Source: Mixta sp. Marseille-Q2659
Lineage (GTDB): Bacteria > Pseudomonadota > Gammaproteobacteria > Enterobacterales > Enterobacteriaceae
Reading direction: 5' to 3'
Length of the DNA: 55,734 bases
NCBI RefSeq assembly: GCF_940807255.1
Contig: NZ_CALNWY010000028.1
Span: forward strand, 1 to 55,734
The notes beneath the pieces were generated by a model, which was given only the letters and a program-made list of their open reading frames with translations, had not been told where the DNA came from and ran no database searches. The position numbers and the translations under genes were made by a program. The number at the start of each line of letters is the position of its first letter. The stretch's first letter is position 1. Positions 1-8,799 of this stretch are shown here, piece after piece.

Positions 1-244
1 CCAGCAGCGTAGCGAGAACGCGGTAAAAGAGCTTTCCGCCCAGCGACAGCAGACGCATCAGGAAGAAAGTAAGCAATACGATAGCTACCACTTCCGCCAC
101 GGCTGACAGCCAGTCAGAAAAAGATGACTTACTGAGGAAAGGATCAAAACGGCGATAAAATATGGGTAGATTCAGCAAAATGCCAATGTAGAGCGACAGC
201 AAAAGCGAGAGTTTTTGCTGAGTGAGTGATTTTATATAATTCAT
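1..244 (-). CDS. eptB: EptB, Kdo-lipid A phosphoethanolamine transferase (5' part)
   Basis: Only the first 81 codons lie in the window; the gene runs off the left edge. The translation starts MNYIKSLTQQKLSLLLSLYIG and matches the known N-terminus of E. coli EptB (MRYIKSITQQKLSFLLAIYIG) almost residue for residue. EptB is an inner-membrane enzyme that adds phosphoethanolamine to the outer Kdo sugar of lipopolysaccharide, which lowers surface charge and changes cationic peptide sensitivity. The visible part holds the first transmembrane segment, a polar stretch (FYRRFDPF) and the second hydrophobic segment. The C-terminal periplasmic sulfatase-like catalytic domain is outside the window. The start ATG is the complement of 242-244. 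Confidence 0.85.
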   Translation of the reverse strand, partial: MNYIKSLTQQKLSLLLSLYIGILLNLPIFYRRFDPFLSKSSFSDWLSAVAEVVAIVLLTFFLMRLLSLGGKLFYRVLATLL

Positions 245-497
245 TCGACCTTCTATTTTCCCGGCGCAACATATACTTTACAAACGCTATTCAGACCGCT
301 TCGTTGCGCCAGAGTTCTTACCGGTAATCGCAATATTCATACAACGTGATGAACAAGAGGATTCTGAGCGGAAAAAGGAGCCTTTTCCGGAGAAGCGCGG
401 CTAGTTAAACACAGTTAGCCACCAGGATCAGCGAATTTTCGCCATCGTTACGAGAAAGCGCGCAGTTTGTTAATGCACGAAAAAGAGAGGAAAGGCT

Positions 498-523
498 GCG
501 AACGCGTGGTCAGACGCGTTCGC
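498..523 (-). terminator. Terminator hairpin downstream of ohr
   Basis: A perfect 10-bp inverted repeat, GCGAACGCGT and ACGCGTTCGC, with a 6-base loop lies just 3' of the ohr stop codon on the minus strand. It is followed on that strand by a pyrimidine-rich tail (AGCCTTTCCTC) rather than a clean T-run, so it may be an imperfect Rho-independent terminator. Confidence 0.55.
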
Positions 524-531
524 CAATAGCG

Positions 532-960
532 TTAGCTGATGATATTTAAGGTGACGTCGATATTATTGCGGGTGGCGTTAGAATAAGGACAAACAATATG
601 CGCAGCGTCTACCAGCTTTTGCGCTTCTGCCTGGTCCATGCCCGGCAGATGAATATTCAGCGTGGCTTCAATACCAAAACCGGTCGGCAACGGACCGATA
701 CCGACTTCACCTTCAATAAACGCCTCTTTCGGCATCGCAATTTTATCGCGTGAAGAAACAAACTTCATTGCGCCGAGGAAACAGGCCGAATAACCCGCAG
801 CAAACAGCTGCTCAGGGTTAGTGGCATCGCCGCCTGCGCCGCCCATCTCTTTCGGTACGCCGAGCTTAACGTCCAGCACGCCGTCTGAAGAAGTCGCGCG
901 GCCATCACGTCCGCCAGTTGCTTTCGCTTTTGCACGGTAGATCACTTTTTCTAATGACAT
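532..960 (-). CDS. ohr: Ohr, organic hydroperoxide resistance thiol peroxidase
   Basis: A 142-residue protein of the Ohr branch of the OsmC/Ohr superfamily. These enzymes reduce organic hydroperoxides with a pair of reactive cysteines, usually recycled by lipoylated proteins, and act in the cytoplasm. Both cysteines are visible: one in [10 protein letters not shown] near residue 60 and one in [11 protein letters not shown] near residue 124. Ohr-type features such as the [20 protein letters not shown] stretch are present. The start was set at [12 protein letters not shown], which has an AAGGAGT ribosome site; upstream in-frame codons lack family similarity. ohrR lies upstream on the same strand, 100 bp away, and probably controls it. 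Confidence 0.92.
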   Translation of the reverse strand: MSLEKVIYRAKAKATGGRDGRATSSDGVLDVKLGVPKEMGGAGGDATNPEQLFAAGYSACFLGAMKFVSSRDKIAMPKEAFIEGEVGIGPLPTGFGIEATLNIHLPGMDQAEAQKLVDAAHIVCPYSNATRNNIDVTLNIIS

Positions 961-1060
961 AGTAAACTCCTTCGATGTTTTATACGCAATTAAATCGCGC
1001 ACTATTCAATGGATGCTGCATAATAAATTCTAGCCTGTCCCGCCGCCAGCGGCGGGAAAC
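961..1060 (-). promoter_or_regulatory. ohr promoter region with candidate OhrR operator
   Basis: The 100-bp gap between ohrR and ohr must hold the ohr promoter if ohr is expressed separately. It contains an imperfect AT-rich palindrome around CGCAATTAAATCGCG (near 988-1002), which resembles the AATT-centred operators reported for OhrR proteins. Assignment rests on position and a partial match only. Confidence 0.35.
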
Positions 1061-1516
1061 TTAACGATTAAGGTTGTCGCGCAGCTGCTCCAGCTGCCCT
1101 TTAAGGTTTTTCAGCGCCGTCAAATCGCAATCTGATGCGCAAAGTACCGATTCAGGAATGCTTAAAGCTTTTTCCCGCAGCGCGCGGCCTTCGGCAGTCA
1201 GCGTCACCACCACCTGACGTTCATCCCGACGCGAACGCTGGCGTAATAACAATCCCGCCGCCTCCAGCCTTTTCAGCAGCGGCGTTAAGGTGGCGGAATC
1301 GAGAAACAGGCGTTCGCCAATATCTGACACCGTGACATCGTCCCGCTCCCACAACACCAGCATCACCAGATATTGCGGATAGGTAATGCCGAGCCGCGTC
1401 AGCAGCTGACGATAAAGCTTATTCATTGCCAGATTCGCCGAATAGAGCGCGAAACAGAGCTGGCTATCCAGCAGTAGCGCATCTGGCACTTTTTTGTCAT
1501 TTTGGTGTGTACTCAT
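1061..1516 (-). CDS. ohrR: OhrR, MarR-family organic peroxide sensor/repressor
   Basis: A 151-residue winged-helix MarR-family regulator. The N-terminal helix carries a cysteine in [12 protein letters not shown] (about residue 21), the position of the peroxide-sensing cysteine in OhrR. Two more cysteines near residues 126-130 ([10 protein letters not shown]) fit the two-cysteine OhrR class, in which oxidation forms an intersubunit disulfide and releases the repressor from DNA. The recognition helix and wing lie in [20 protein letters not shown] and the following basic RSRRDERQ. The start at MSTHQNDKK was chosen because similarity begins there. It sits 5' of ohr on the same strand and is divergent from the HD-domain gene at 1585, leaving 68 bp between their starts. 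Confidence 0.88.
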   Translation of the reverse strand: MSTHQNDKKVPDALLLDSQLCFALYSANLAMNKLYRQLLTRLGITYPQYLVMLVLWERDDVTVSDIGERLFLDSATLTPLLKRLEAAGLLLRQRSRRDERQVVVTLTAEGRALREKALSIPESVLCASDCDLTALKNLKGQLEQLRDNLNR

Positions 1517-1584
1517 GCGTGACAATATAGATAGCGCGCTACATAATTGCAAGCGACATTTAATCACGACCAGGGGAGGTACCG

Positions 1585-2169
1585 ATGCAGTCACTGGAAG
1601 AACGCGCAAGACGTTACGCTACTGAAGTACATGCCGCTGCCGGCCAGCGCCGTAAATATACCGATGAGCCTTATATTGTTCATCCCGCCGCGGTGGTGGA
1701 GCTGGTGCGCAGCGTAACGGACGATGAAAACATGCTGGCCGCTGCCTGGCTGCATGACACCGTAGAAGATACCGGCACCACGCTGGCGGATATTACGCAG
1801 CAGTTTGGCGCCGAGGTTGGCGCGCTGGTGGGCATGTTAACCGACAGCGCGCAACCACAGGCCAAAAACCGGGCGGCGCGAAAAGTGGCGCACTTTCGCC
1901 ATACCGCAGACGCGTCGCCGCAGGCGCAAACCATTAAGCTGGCGGATATTATCGATAATACCCGCGCGATTGTGCAGTACGATCCACACTTTGCGCGCAT
2001 TTACCTGGTAGAGAAGCAAGTGCAGATTGGTTTACTCCAGCAGGGCGACGCCACGCTCTGGCAACAGGCGCAGGTGACCATTGCGCAGGGCATCGCGCAG
2101 CTGCGTCAACGCCCCTATAACGTACCAGAGGCCTGGTTTACCCGTCAGGCTGCGAAGTATTTGCTTTAA
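1585..2169 (+). CDS. HD-domain small alarmone hydrolase-like protein (MESH1/SpoT-HD type)
   Basis: A 194-residue protein consisting of a single HD phosphohydrolase domain. The N-terminus ([20 protein letters not shown]) and the metal-binding [14 protein letters not shown] motif are those of the SpoT/RelA hydrolase domain and of MESH1-type small alarmone hydrolases, which remove the 3'-pyrophosphate from (p)ppGpp. A later KLADIIDN motif supplies the second conserved Asp. There is no synthetase, TGS or ACT domain, so it would be hydrolase-only. The ribosome site GGGGAGG lies 5 bases before the ATG. The gene is divergent from ohrR and may share regulatory DNA with it. Activity on ppGpp is inferred from the family; other nucleotides or NADPH are possible substrates. 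Confidence 0.8.
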   Translation: MQSLEERARRYATEVHAAAGQRRKYTDEPYIVHPAAVVELVRSVTDDENMLAAAWLHDTVEDTGTTLADITQQFGAEVGALVGMLTDSAQPQAKNRAARKVAHFRHTADASPQAQTIKLADIIDNTRAIVQYDPHFARIYLVEKQVQIGLLQQGDATLWQQAQVTIAQGIAQLRQRPYNVPEAWFTRQAAKYLL

Positions 2170-2464
2170 CAATTAAAGCGTGCCGGGCCCGTTTAACCGC
2201 GGCGCGGCAGCGCAAAACCAGCCTCAGAAAAATCTCATAATTGCTGCCGCTGGGTAATTCCAGCCATGAACCAAGTCCGCCTCCTTTTCAGATGAAAAAA
2301 CAATAATCGTAGATAACGCTCTCCGCTTAACGGCGGACTTGTTTTCCTTCCGCTCTGCCGCTTAAGCCAAATTCTGTACAAAAAAAAGGCGTGCCTGCGA
2401 ACACACGCTTGATTATATCTGGTACTGCTCGTCCTACCTCAACCCTGCATACGAGACGATAATC
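2170..2464 (+). promoter_or_regulatory. Leader/intergenic region of the Ig-repeat gene
   Basis: Non-coding stretch before the Ig-repeat gene. It holds a long-range inverted repeat, AAGTCCGCC at 2273-2281 and GGCGGACTT at 2332-2340, followed by GTTTTCC, and a second small hairpin (GCGTG...CACGC) near 2391-2410 after an A-run. These could be a terminator for the HD gene or a structured 5' leader. The ribosome site of the next gene is weak (ACGAGACGATAATC before the ATG). Confidence 0.3.
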
Positions 2465-5400
2465 ATGAGCAAAAAAGCTTCCGGTAAACATTATGGCTGT
2501 GGGCAAGGTGGGGTAAAAACGCCGTCCCTCACCATCAATCCGCTGTTTGACGACGGCTTCTCCGCCACCTCGCCCGCCGACTATTACGCACCCGCACTGC
2601 TGTCCGGCACCGCGCGCCATGTAGAAAGCGGCAACTATGTCAGCGTCACGCTCAATGGCGAAACCTGGCAAGGCCTGGTCGATAAAAACGGCGAATGGTC
2701 AATCCCTCTTCCGCCGTCAGCCATTACCAGCCTGAAAACTGACGATACCAATGACACACACGATCTGGTTATCAGCGTGACGAATAACCATGGCAAAAGC
2801 GCCACGCAAACCCGCGAAGTCCTGGTGATGGATATGTTGGATGGCCGCGCTGCGGGCATCGCCATCGGCGCTATTGCCGGGAACGATGAAGTGATTGGCC
2901 GGGAAAAAGCGCACGGTCAGGTGATCTCTGGCCTGACGGAGCGGGTGGCGGAAGGCGCGATGGTTACCGTCACGCTGGAAGGCCATAGCTGGCAGGTGCC
3001 GGTGGACGCTAACGGCGCCTGGAGTACGGTGCTGACGCCGGAGATGATGAAAACCCTGTCGCCCGGCGAACATACTCTTTCCGTCAGCGTGGAGAGCATC
3101 TCCGGCGACGGCATCAGCAGCGATACGCGCGCCTTTACCGTCGTAAAAGGCAACGCCACCCGCTGCGCCGCAGAAATAACCATTAATCCCATCAGCGGCG
3201 ACGATATGCTTACCACGGGCGAACGCGCAAGCAGCCTGACCATCAGCGGCACCACGGTGAACGTCGCCAACGGCAGCCAGGTCTGGGTGCAGCTGGGCGA
3301 TGAAATTTATGCGGCGACGGTGAAAAACAATCTCTGGGAAACGCAGGTGCCCGTTGACGATCTGGCGCAGCTGAAGCAGGGCGACGCCACGGTTATCGCC
3401 TGGGTAAAAGATCTGCATGAAACCGCCACCGACGTGCGTGTATTTGAAAATTTCATGTCGCCGCAGATTATACTGACTCCGCCCTATAACAACTTTGTGA
3501 TCGACGATACGCAATGGGCGATGTTCGCGGAGGAGCTATCCGGTACGGTAAAAAATGTGCAGCCAGGCGCCCAGCTACATCTCCTTTTTGGCAATACCAT
3601 TTATCAGCCGCGCGTTGACGCGGAAGGCAAATGGCATCAGCCCATTCCTGTCGCCGACCTGATGACGCTGGAGCCCGGCGAGATTCGGCTGGAAATCCAG
3701 GTCTCCAGAAATTACCCTCCTGAAACGGCGTGTCTGGAGCAAACGGTCACGCTGGAAGATATTTTTTCTTCGCCCGAGCCGCGCCTGGCGATCGCGCCGA
3801 TTTCGACGGATGACATTATCAACGCGCAGGAAAGCCAGAACGACCTCATTATTTCCGGTTCCAGTCTGAATCTGCCAGCGGGAGAAACGGTCACCATTAC
3901 CTTACCGGGCGCGCTGCCTGGCCAGACGTTTACCGGCAAGATTGGCACCTATGGCGACTGGAGCGTAACGATTCCGGCGGAGATGTTACAGAACCTGGCC
4001 GCTGATAAGTTCACCGTCAACGCGGAAACGGGCGGCGGCACCTTAACGGATAGCCGATCTATTGAAATCTTTACGGGCGGCGATCCAGAAGACACGGCGG
4101 TTATCACCATCGACTCGCTGCGCCCAGGCAGCGCGATTTCTCAGGAAGATGTGGCGGGTTACCGGCTGGTTATCAGCGGCAGCGCCGAAAACGTGGCGAA
4201 CAACAGCGAAGTTCGGATACAGCTGGGCCACTCCCTCTTTATGACCACCGTGAGGGACGGTAAATGGACGCTAACCGTTCCCTATGAGACCGAGCTGAAA
4301 AACGGCCCAACGACAATTAACGTTACGGTGCGCGATGGCGAAGATACCGCCAGCGCGATATTGCCGGTCAACATAGTGGATCGCATTCCGCTGAAGATCG
4401 ATCTGCTGCCCGGCGGTGACACGGTAATGCATTATGACACGCCCTGGGATCACATCATTACCGGCACCATCAGAAATGAGGGCAGTCCGGTTACCCTGAC
4501 ACTGAACGGGAAAAGCTATCAGGCCGTCGTCGTTGCTAACGAATGGATGGTGCGCATACCGGGCGAAGATATTAACGCCCTGCCTGCTGGCAGCGTGCCG
4601 CTTAACGTGAAAACCGGCAATTTCACCACCGGCATCACGCTGACGGTCAATGACGAAACGCAAACCTTGCCGGTCAGGGCAACGCTGGATGCGGTCAGTG
4701 ACGATAATCTGATTACCTACGAGGAGATGGGCCCGCGCGGCGGCCTCTATTTAAGCGGCGGCGTGTCTGGCGCCGGCGTAGCGGCGGGCACCGTCGTGGA
4801 TGTGGAACTGAACGGCTCACATTATAAAACCGCGCTGGCCAAGGTTGATGGCGAGCTGCGTTGGAGTTTCGTGATCCCGTTAGAAGAAACAAAGCTGCTG
4901 CCCATGAACGGCTCGCGCCTGATAACCGTCACGCTGGATGATTTTGATCAGCCGAGCGTGGTGACGGCGCGCGTTCTGGAATTCAACCGGGACGCCAATC
5001 CCAGCGACTACCAGCCGCGGATTGTTATCGACACGCTGTCCGATAACGCTATCGATCAAAGCGAAGTGGACGACACGCTGATTATCACCGGCTCGACGCG
5101 TTATTACGCCGTCGGCAGCACCGTGATTGTTGAAATTAATGAAATTCCGCATCAAACCACCGTTGATGATGATGGACGCTGGCAGGTCGCCTTTCCGGCC
5201 AGCGATCTGGCGACGATACCGGACGGTGATTACGAGATAAAGGCGCGCATTCCGCAAGATTTTGATCCCACTATTTCAGTTAGCGAGGATTATCGCCCCA
5301 TCTCCTTTAATACCGGCAATACCGCCGCGCAAAGCGTTACTGTCGATGCCGTCACCGGCGATAATTTCCTGACGGCAGAGGAAGTTGCCGCAGACGTGAC

Positions 5401-6994
5401 GCTTAGCGGCGCGGCCATTAACTTTGCCAACGGCAGACGGGTCGATATCGACATTGAAATTGGTGAAGGACTGCACCTTTATCGCAGCGCCTACGTGCAG
5501 GATCAGCGCTGGCAAATCACCCTGACGGCGGACGAGCTGGCCAGGCTGGAAAAAGGCTGGTTTTTGGTCACCGCCAGCGTGATGAATCAGTACTACGACA
5601 CGATTGCCAGCGATAGCGTGGATGTTCGTTATAACCCGCAGGATCCGGGCTTTACGCTCGATCCGGCATTTGGCAACGCCACGCTTGCCCACTACGACGA
5701 GCCTTACGCGCACTATCTGACCGGCAACACCACTTATTTTTACCCCGGTATGGTAACCGCCACGCTTAACGGCAAAAGCTATCAGGCGAGCGTTACCGAA
5801 GGCGACTGGATGCTCTATATTCCCGGCGCGGATATTAACGCCCTGCCCGCCGGCACGCTGCCGCTCAGGCTGGAGTGGGCTTCTTACTACGATGAACCGG
5901 CCGCGGTTATCGAAACCACGCTAACGGTGAAGCCGGACACGGTGTCACACCCGTTTGGCGCGACGCTGGATGTGGTAGCCGGTGATAATCTGGTCGCCGC
6001 GCATGAAATGATTGGCGGCCTGATGCTAAGCGGCAGCGTGCTGGACGCCAGCGCCGCTGCTTTAGGCACGCCGGTAACGGTGGAGTTTTATGGCAAGCAG
6101 TATCACACCGTCTTAACGGGCGAGGCGAGTAATCCGCGCTGGAGCCTGGTGATCCCTGCTGAGGTGACCGACCAGCTTCCGACATGGGGCGATCAAATCA
6201 TTACGGTGATGCTGGGCGAAACGGGCCAGCAAACGATTCCCGCATCGCGGCTGGTGGAATTTACCGATGAAGATAGCCAAAGCCAGTATATGCCGCAAAT
6301 TGCGCTTTATGCCGTCGGCGATGACCTTATCGATCAAAGCGAAATCGATGCGCCGCTGCTGATTAGCGGCAACACGCGCTATGTCTCGCCGGGCCTTGAG
6401 ATAGACATCACGCTGAACGGTATGCACTGGCAAACTACTAACGATAATGACGGTCGCTGGCAGGTGGAGATCCCGGCCAGCGCGCTGGAAGGTATCGCCG
6501 ACGGTAGCTACACCTTAAACGCTGCGTTCACGCTCGGAGAAGATGGCAGCGATCTGGAATACACCTTTGAAGACTGGCGCACCTTAACTTTCGATACCGA
6601 TCAGGCTGCCGCGGGCGAGCTGGAAACGCTTCCTCTGCTGGCCATGAGCAGCATCGATAATTACAGCGATATGAGCGAGTTGGATCTCGCTGCGACGGAC
6701 GAGAAGACGCCGCTCTCAACCCCGGATGATTTGGGTCTGAGCGGCGGCAAGGAAGCGATTGCCGCGATGCTGGCATCAACAGATGATAAGCAGGTGGAAA
6801 GCGTGTCGGCGAAAGATTTAACAACGCCAGACGCAGCCGAAACCGACCCGCCGGAAAGCCGCGTAGCGCTGACGCCCGCCAGTGAAATATGGGCCAGCAT
6901 CGCCAGCCGCAGCGAAGTCGACACCTCATCCTATGCTCCGCTGCATCAGTCCGATCTGCACGAGTTGCTTGCGCAGCAAACCTCGCTGGCGTAA
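2465..6994 (+). CDS. Large tandem Ig-like repeat protein, predicted surface adhesin or matrix protein
   Basis: A 1509-residue acidic protein built almost wholly of about 13 bacterial Ig-like repeats of roughly 100 residues. Each opens with an ITIDxIsxDdxI-like strand, continues with a LxISGxxxxVxxGxxVxVxLNG core, and has a W(S/Q)VxIPxxxLxxLpxG motif near its end. Such arrays are typical of BapA- and SiiE-like adhesins exported by type I secretion. No N-terminal signal peptide is present (MSKKASGKHYGCGQGG), and there are no RTX nonapeptides. No ABC/MFP/TolC-type export genes are adjacent. The last 130 residues are low-complexity Ser/Asp/Ala-rich and end in LHELLAQQTSLA, which could carry an export signal. 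Repeats 7-9 (residues about 640-955) and 11-13 (about 1060-1380) are a duplicated three-domain cassette. A terminator follows. Confidence 0.75.
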   Translation: MSKKASGKHYGCGQGGVKTPSLTINPLFDDGFSATSPADYYAPALLSGTARHVESGNYVSVTLNGETWQGLVDKNGEWSIPLPPSAITSLKTDDTNDTHDLVISVTNNHGKSATQTREVLVMDMLDGRAAGIAIGAIAGNDEVIGREKAHGQVISGLTERVAEGAMVTVTLEGHSWQVPVDANGAWSTVLTPEMMKTLSPGEHTLSVSVESISGDGISSDTRAFTVVKGNATRCAAEITINPISGDDMLTTGERASSLTISGTTVNVANGSQVWVQLGDEIYAATVKNNLWETQVPVDDLAQLKQGDATVIAWVKDLHETATDVRVFENFMSPQIILTPPYNNFVIDDTQWAMFAEELSGTVKNVQPGAQLHLLFGNTIYQPRVDAEGKWHQPIPVADLMTLEPGEIRLEIQVSRNYPPETACLEQTVTLEDIFSSPEPRLAIAPISTDDIINAQESQNDLIISGSSLNLPAGETVTITLPGALPGQTFTGKIGTYGDWSVTIPAEMLQNLAADKFTVNAETGGGTLTDSRSIEIFTGGDPEDTAVITIDSLRPGSAISQEDVAGYRLVISGSAENVANNSEVRIQLGHSLFMTTVRDGKWTLTVPYETELKNGPTTINVTVRDGEDTASAILPVNIVDRIPLKIDLLPGGDTVMHYDTPWDHIITGTIRNEGSPVTLTLNGKSYQAVVVANEWMVRIPGEDINALPAGSVPLNVKTGNFTTGITLTVNDETQTLPVRATLDAVSDDNLITYEEMGPRGGLYLSGGVSGAGVAAGTVVDVELNGSHYKTALAKVDGELRWSFVIPLEETKLLPMNGSRLITVTLDDFDQPSVVTARVLEFNRDANPSDYQPRIVIDTLSDNAIDQSEVDDTLIITGSTRYYAVGSTVIVEINEIPHQTTVDDDGRWQVAFPASDLATIPDGDYEIKARIPQDFDPTISVSEDYRPISFNTGNTAAQSVTVDAVTGDNFLTAEEVAADVTLSGAAINFANGRRVDIDIEIGEGLHLYRSAYVQDQRWQITLTADELARLEKGWFLVTASVMNQYYDTIASDSVDVRYNPQDPGFTLDPAFGNATLAHYDEPYAHYLTGNTTYFYPGMVTATLNGKSYQASVTEGDWMLYIPGADINALPAGTLPLRLEWASYYDEPAAVIETTLTVKPDTVSHPFGATLDVVAGDNLVAAHEMIGGLMLSGSVLDASAAALGTPVTVEFYGKQYHTVLTGEASNPRWSLVIPAEVTDQLPTWGDQIITVMLGETGQQTIPASRLVEFTDEDSQSQYMPQIALYAVGDDLIDQSEIDAPLLISGNTRYVSPGLEIDITLNGMHWQTTNDNDGRWQVEIPASALEGIADGSYTLNAAFTLGEDGSDLEYTFEDWRTLTFDTDQAAAGELETLPLLAMSSIDNYSDMSELDLAATDEKTPLSTPDDLGLSGGKEAIAAMLASTDDKQVESVSAKDLTTPDAAETDPPESRVALTPASEIWASIASRSEVDTSSYAPLHQSDLHELLAQQTSLA

Positions 6995-7022
6995 TGGCGC
7001 TGGCGGAAGGTTTTGCTTCCAT

Positions 7023-7052
7023 AAAAAAACCCGCCAGATGGCGGGTTTTTTT
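7023..7052. terminator. Bidirectional Rho-independent terminator
   Basis: AAACCCGCC, loop AGAT, GGCGGGTTT, flanked by an A-run on the left and a T-run on the right. It sits between the convergent Ig-repeat gene and yiaG and can end transcription in both directions. Confidence 0.9.
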
Positions 7053-7067
7053 ATGCGATTTGCGCAT

Positions 7068-7364
7068 TCAGTCAAGCAGTTGACGACCCAGGTAAGGATT
7101 GGTGTGCAATAGCTGCATCAGCTTCCGGGCGCTGCCTGATGGGCGGGTGCGTCTCGCTTCCCAACTTTTCACTGAAGAGACGCTCACGCCCATCACGCGG
7201 GCAAATTCATCAATTTTCATACCGGTCATTTCGCGCAGGCGTTGTGGTTCTGGCACCGAGGCCGTTTTTTCTTGCTGCACTAAAGAAGCCCCTACCACAT
7301 TCCCTGTTAATACAATTTGTTCAAGACTGCTAAGTAACTCAACCATGGGATCTTTTACTTCCAT
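7068..7364 (-). CDS. yiaG: YiaG, HTH-type regulator
   Basis: A 98-residue protein aligning along its whole length with E. coli YiaG: MEVKDPMVELLSSLEQIV at the start, and MKIDEFARVMGVSVSSVKSWE forming an XRE/HigA-like helix-turn-helix near residues 48-70. The N-terminal region is short and variable. It resembles antitoxins of HigBA-type modules, but no toxin gene lies beside it, as in E. coli. Its targets are unknown. The start is the first ATG, preceded by TTAGGAGTTTGCT. It is convergent with the Ig-repeat gene, and yiaF lies upstream on the opposite strand. Confidence 0.87.
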   Translation of the reverse strand: MEVKDPMVELLSSLEQIVLTGNVVGASLVQQEKTASVPEPQRLREMTGMKIDEFARVMGVSVSSVKSWEARRTRPSGSARKLMQLLHTNPYLGRQLLD

Positions 7365-7761
7365 AGCAAACTCCTAAAACTCACTGGAAACCACGTGAAG
7401 GAAGACAGAGATAAGAGCCTGAAGCCCAGGCTCAGAATGCCGGTTTGTTGCAGGGTTTAAGCGCAAGGCTGAGCAACATAAATCGGGAATTTAAGTATTA
7501 GACGATCGTTACAGATTTGCCGCCCATATTTTGGATATTTTTCGATCTTGCTTTCTGATTAAATTTTTAAAACAGGCGACCACTTTTGGCTTATCAGGCG
7601 TAACGCGGCACTGCGGGACGCTAACTTCACGATAATTCACTATTAATTCATTAATAGCCATATTCAGCCTAATCGCATTGATCTATGCTTTAGGCACCTT
7701 AACGCGGCGGCCACGCTGCCTTATTAAACAGAGATTTTGTTCATTTACAGGAGTAAACGCT
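7365..7761. promoter_or_regulatory. yiaG-yiaF divergent intergenic region
   Basis: About 400 bp without a gene, AT-rich in the middle, carrying the divergent promoters of yiaG and yiaF. Two symmetric elements stand out. GAGCCTG/CAGGCTC (7415-7433) lies in the yiaG leader. A perfect AT palindrome, CTATTAAT-TC-ATTAATAG, lies at 7640-7657, about 105 bp before yiaF, and looks like an operator. No RNA gene was recognised. Confidence 0.4.
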
Positions 7762-8478
7762 ATGGCGACTGGAGTTTCCCGCGTCTGGATGCGTCTGTGG
7801 CTGCCGTTGGCAGCGATGCTGATTGTCCTGCAGCTTACCGGCTGTGGTGATAAAGAAGGCGAACAGCGTAAGGCTTTCAGTGATTTTCTACAGAATACCG
7901 TGATGCGTAGCGGTGAACATTTACCGGCGCTGAGCGAAGATCAAAAGCAGCGCTTTGGCAACTATGCCAGCGATTACGCCATCATTTATGATTTTTCTCA
8001 GCAGGTGAATAAAGCGGTCGATCAGGGCTTGCGTCCGGTCGTGGATGAACTTTCCGCGCTGCGGGTGCCGCAGGATTATCTGACGCGCCGCGACGCGCTG
8101 CGTCAGGCAAGCGGTACGCTGAGCGTGTTGGCGCAGCAGCTGCAGAATGCTAAAACTCAGGCGGACAACAGCAAAGCCGCGCTGAAACAGCCGGACGATC
8201 TGAAGCAGGTTTACGACCGCGTTTATACCAAAGTGGTCACGCAGCCAGCTTCTTCACTGCAACCGCTGCTGCCGGCGCTCCAGTCGCTGAGCCAGGATGT
8301 GGTGCAGGCGGGCGATTTTCTGCAGCAGCAGGGAACCCGCGTCTCCTTTAATGATAACGGCGTTCAGTTCCCGACTCAGGATCAGGCCAGCCAGTACAAC
8401 ACGTTGATGAGCAATGTGTCGTCGAAAGCGCAGGCGCTCACTCAGGCGCAGAGCGCAGTTCAGGGCGGCTTCCAGTAA
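7762..8478 (+). CDS. yiaF: YiaF, DUF3053 lipoprotein
   Basis: A 238-residue protein matching E. coli YiaF, starting MATGVSRVWMRLWLPLAAMLIV. The N-terminal hydrophobic segment ends in the lipobox LTGC, so it is predicted to be exported, lipidated at that Cys and membrane-anchored. The mature part (GDKEGEQRKAFSDFLQNTVM...) is Gln-rich and helical and belongs to DUF3053, whose function is not established. The start was placed at the ATG with a CAGGAGT ribosome site 7 bases upstream; the longer frame upstream has no similarity to the family. A strong GC-rich hairpin follows the stop codon. Confidence 0.87.
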   Translation: MATGVSRVWMRLWLPLAAMLIVLQLTGCGDKEGEQRKAFSDFLQNTVMRSGEHLPALSEDQKQRFGNYASDYAIIYDFSQQVNKAVDQGLRPVVDELSALRVPQDYLTRRDALRQASGTLSVLAQQLQNAKTQADNSKAALKQPDDLKQVYDRVYTKVVTQPASSLQPLLPALQSLSQDVVQAGDFLQQQGTRVSFNDNGVQFPTQDQASQYNTLMSNVSSKAQALTQAQSAVQGGFQ

Positions 8479-8483
8479 CCATG

Positions 8484-8521
8484 CGGCGGGCGCCGCGCTT
8501 AACCGCCGCGCCCGCCGTTTT
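8484..8521 (+). terminator. yiaF terminator
   Basis: CGGCGGGCGC (8484-8493) pairs with GCGCCCGCCG (8508-8517) across a 14-base loop and is followed by TTTT. This is a GC-rich Rho-independent terminator directly after the yiaF stop codon. Confidence 0.75.
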
Positions 8522-8762
8522 CCCGCGCTTCTCGCCCTCTTGCGCCGCTTCCCTTTAGCTTATTTTTGCTCCTGGCTACCGGGCATCGCATTCTCGCTGT
8601 CAGCCCTTTTACTTTAATGTTATCTGCCGTTTCCCTTTGACTTCTTTTCTTTTCCGAATGTCCGCCCTCACTTTTTTCCTGCCTGCCCTTTTACGTGCGC
8701 GTTTTAGCGCCCATTCACCTTTAGTCCACTGCGCTTGAGTCCAATGGCATTTTTCGGGCCAG
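8522..8762. other. Non-coding pyrimidine-rich stretch between yiaF and the mtl promoter
   Basis: About 240 bp with a clear strand asymmetry: the plus strand is rich in C and T with many CCCTTT-like runs, including two copies of GCCCTTTTAC. No gene with family similarity is present. The open frame on the minus strand here is a Lys/Arg-rich composition artefact. Confidence 0.4.
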
Positions 8763-8799
8763 CTGAAAGTGTGATCTGACGCATTTTCATACAAAAGTT

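Noticed and set aside
7068..7364. Toxin-antitoxin module at yiaG
   Set aside because: YiaG resembles HigA-type antitoxins, but no toxin-sized gene accompanies it, and the E. coli orthologue is also solitary.
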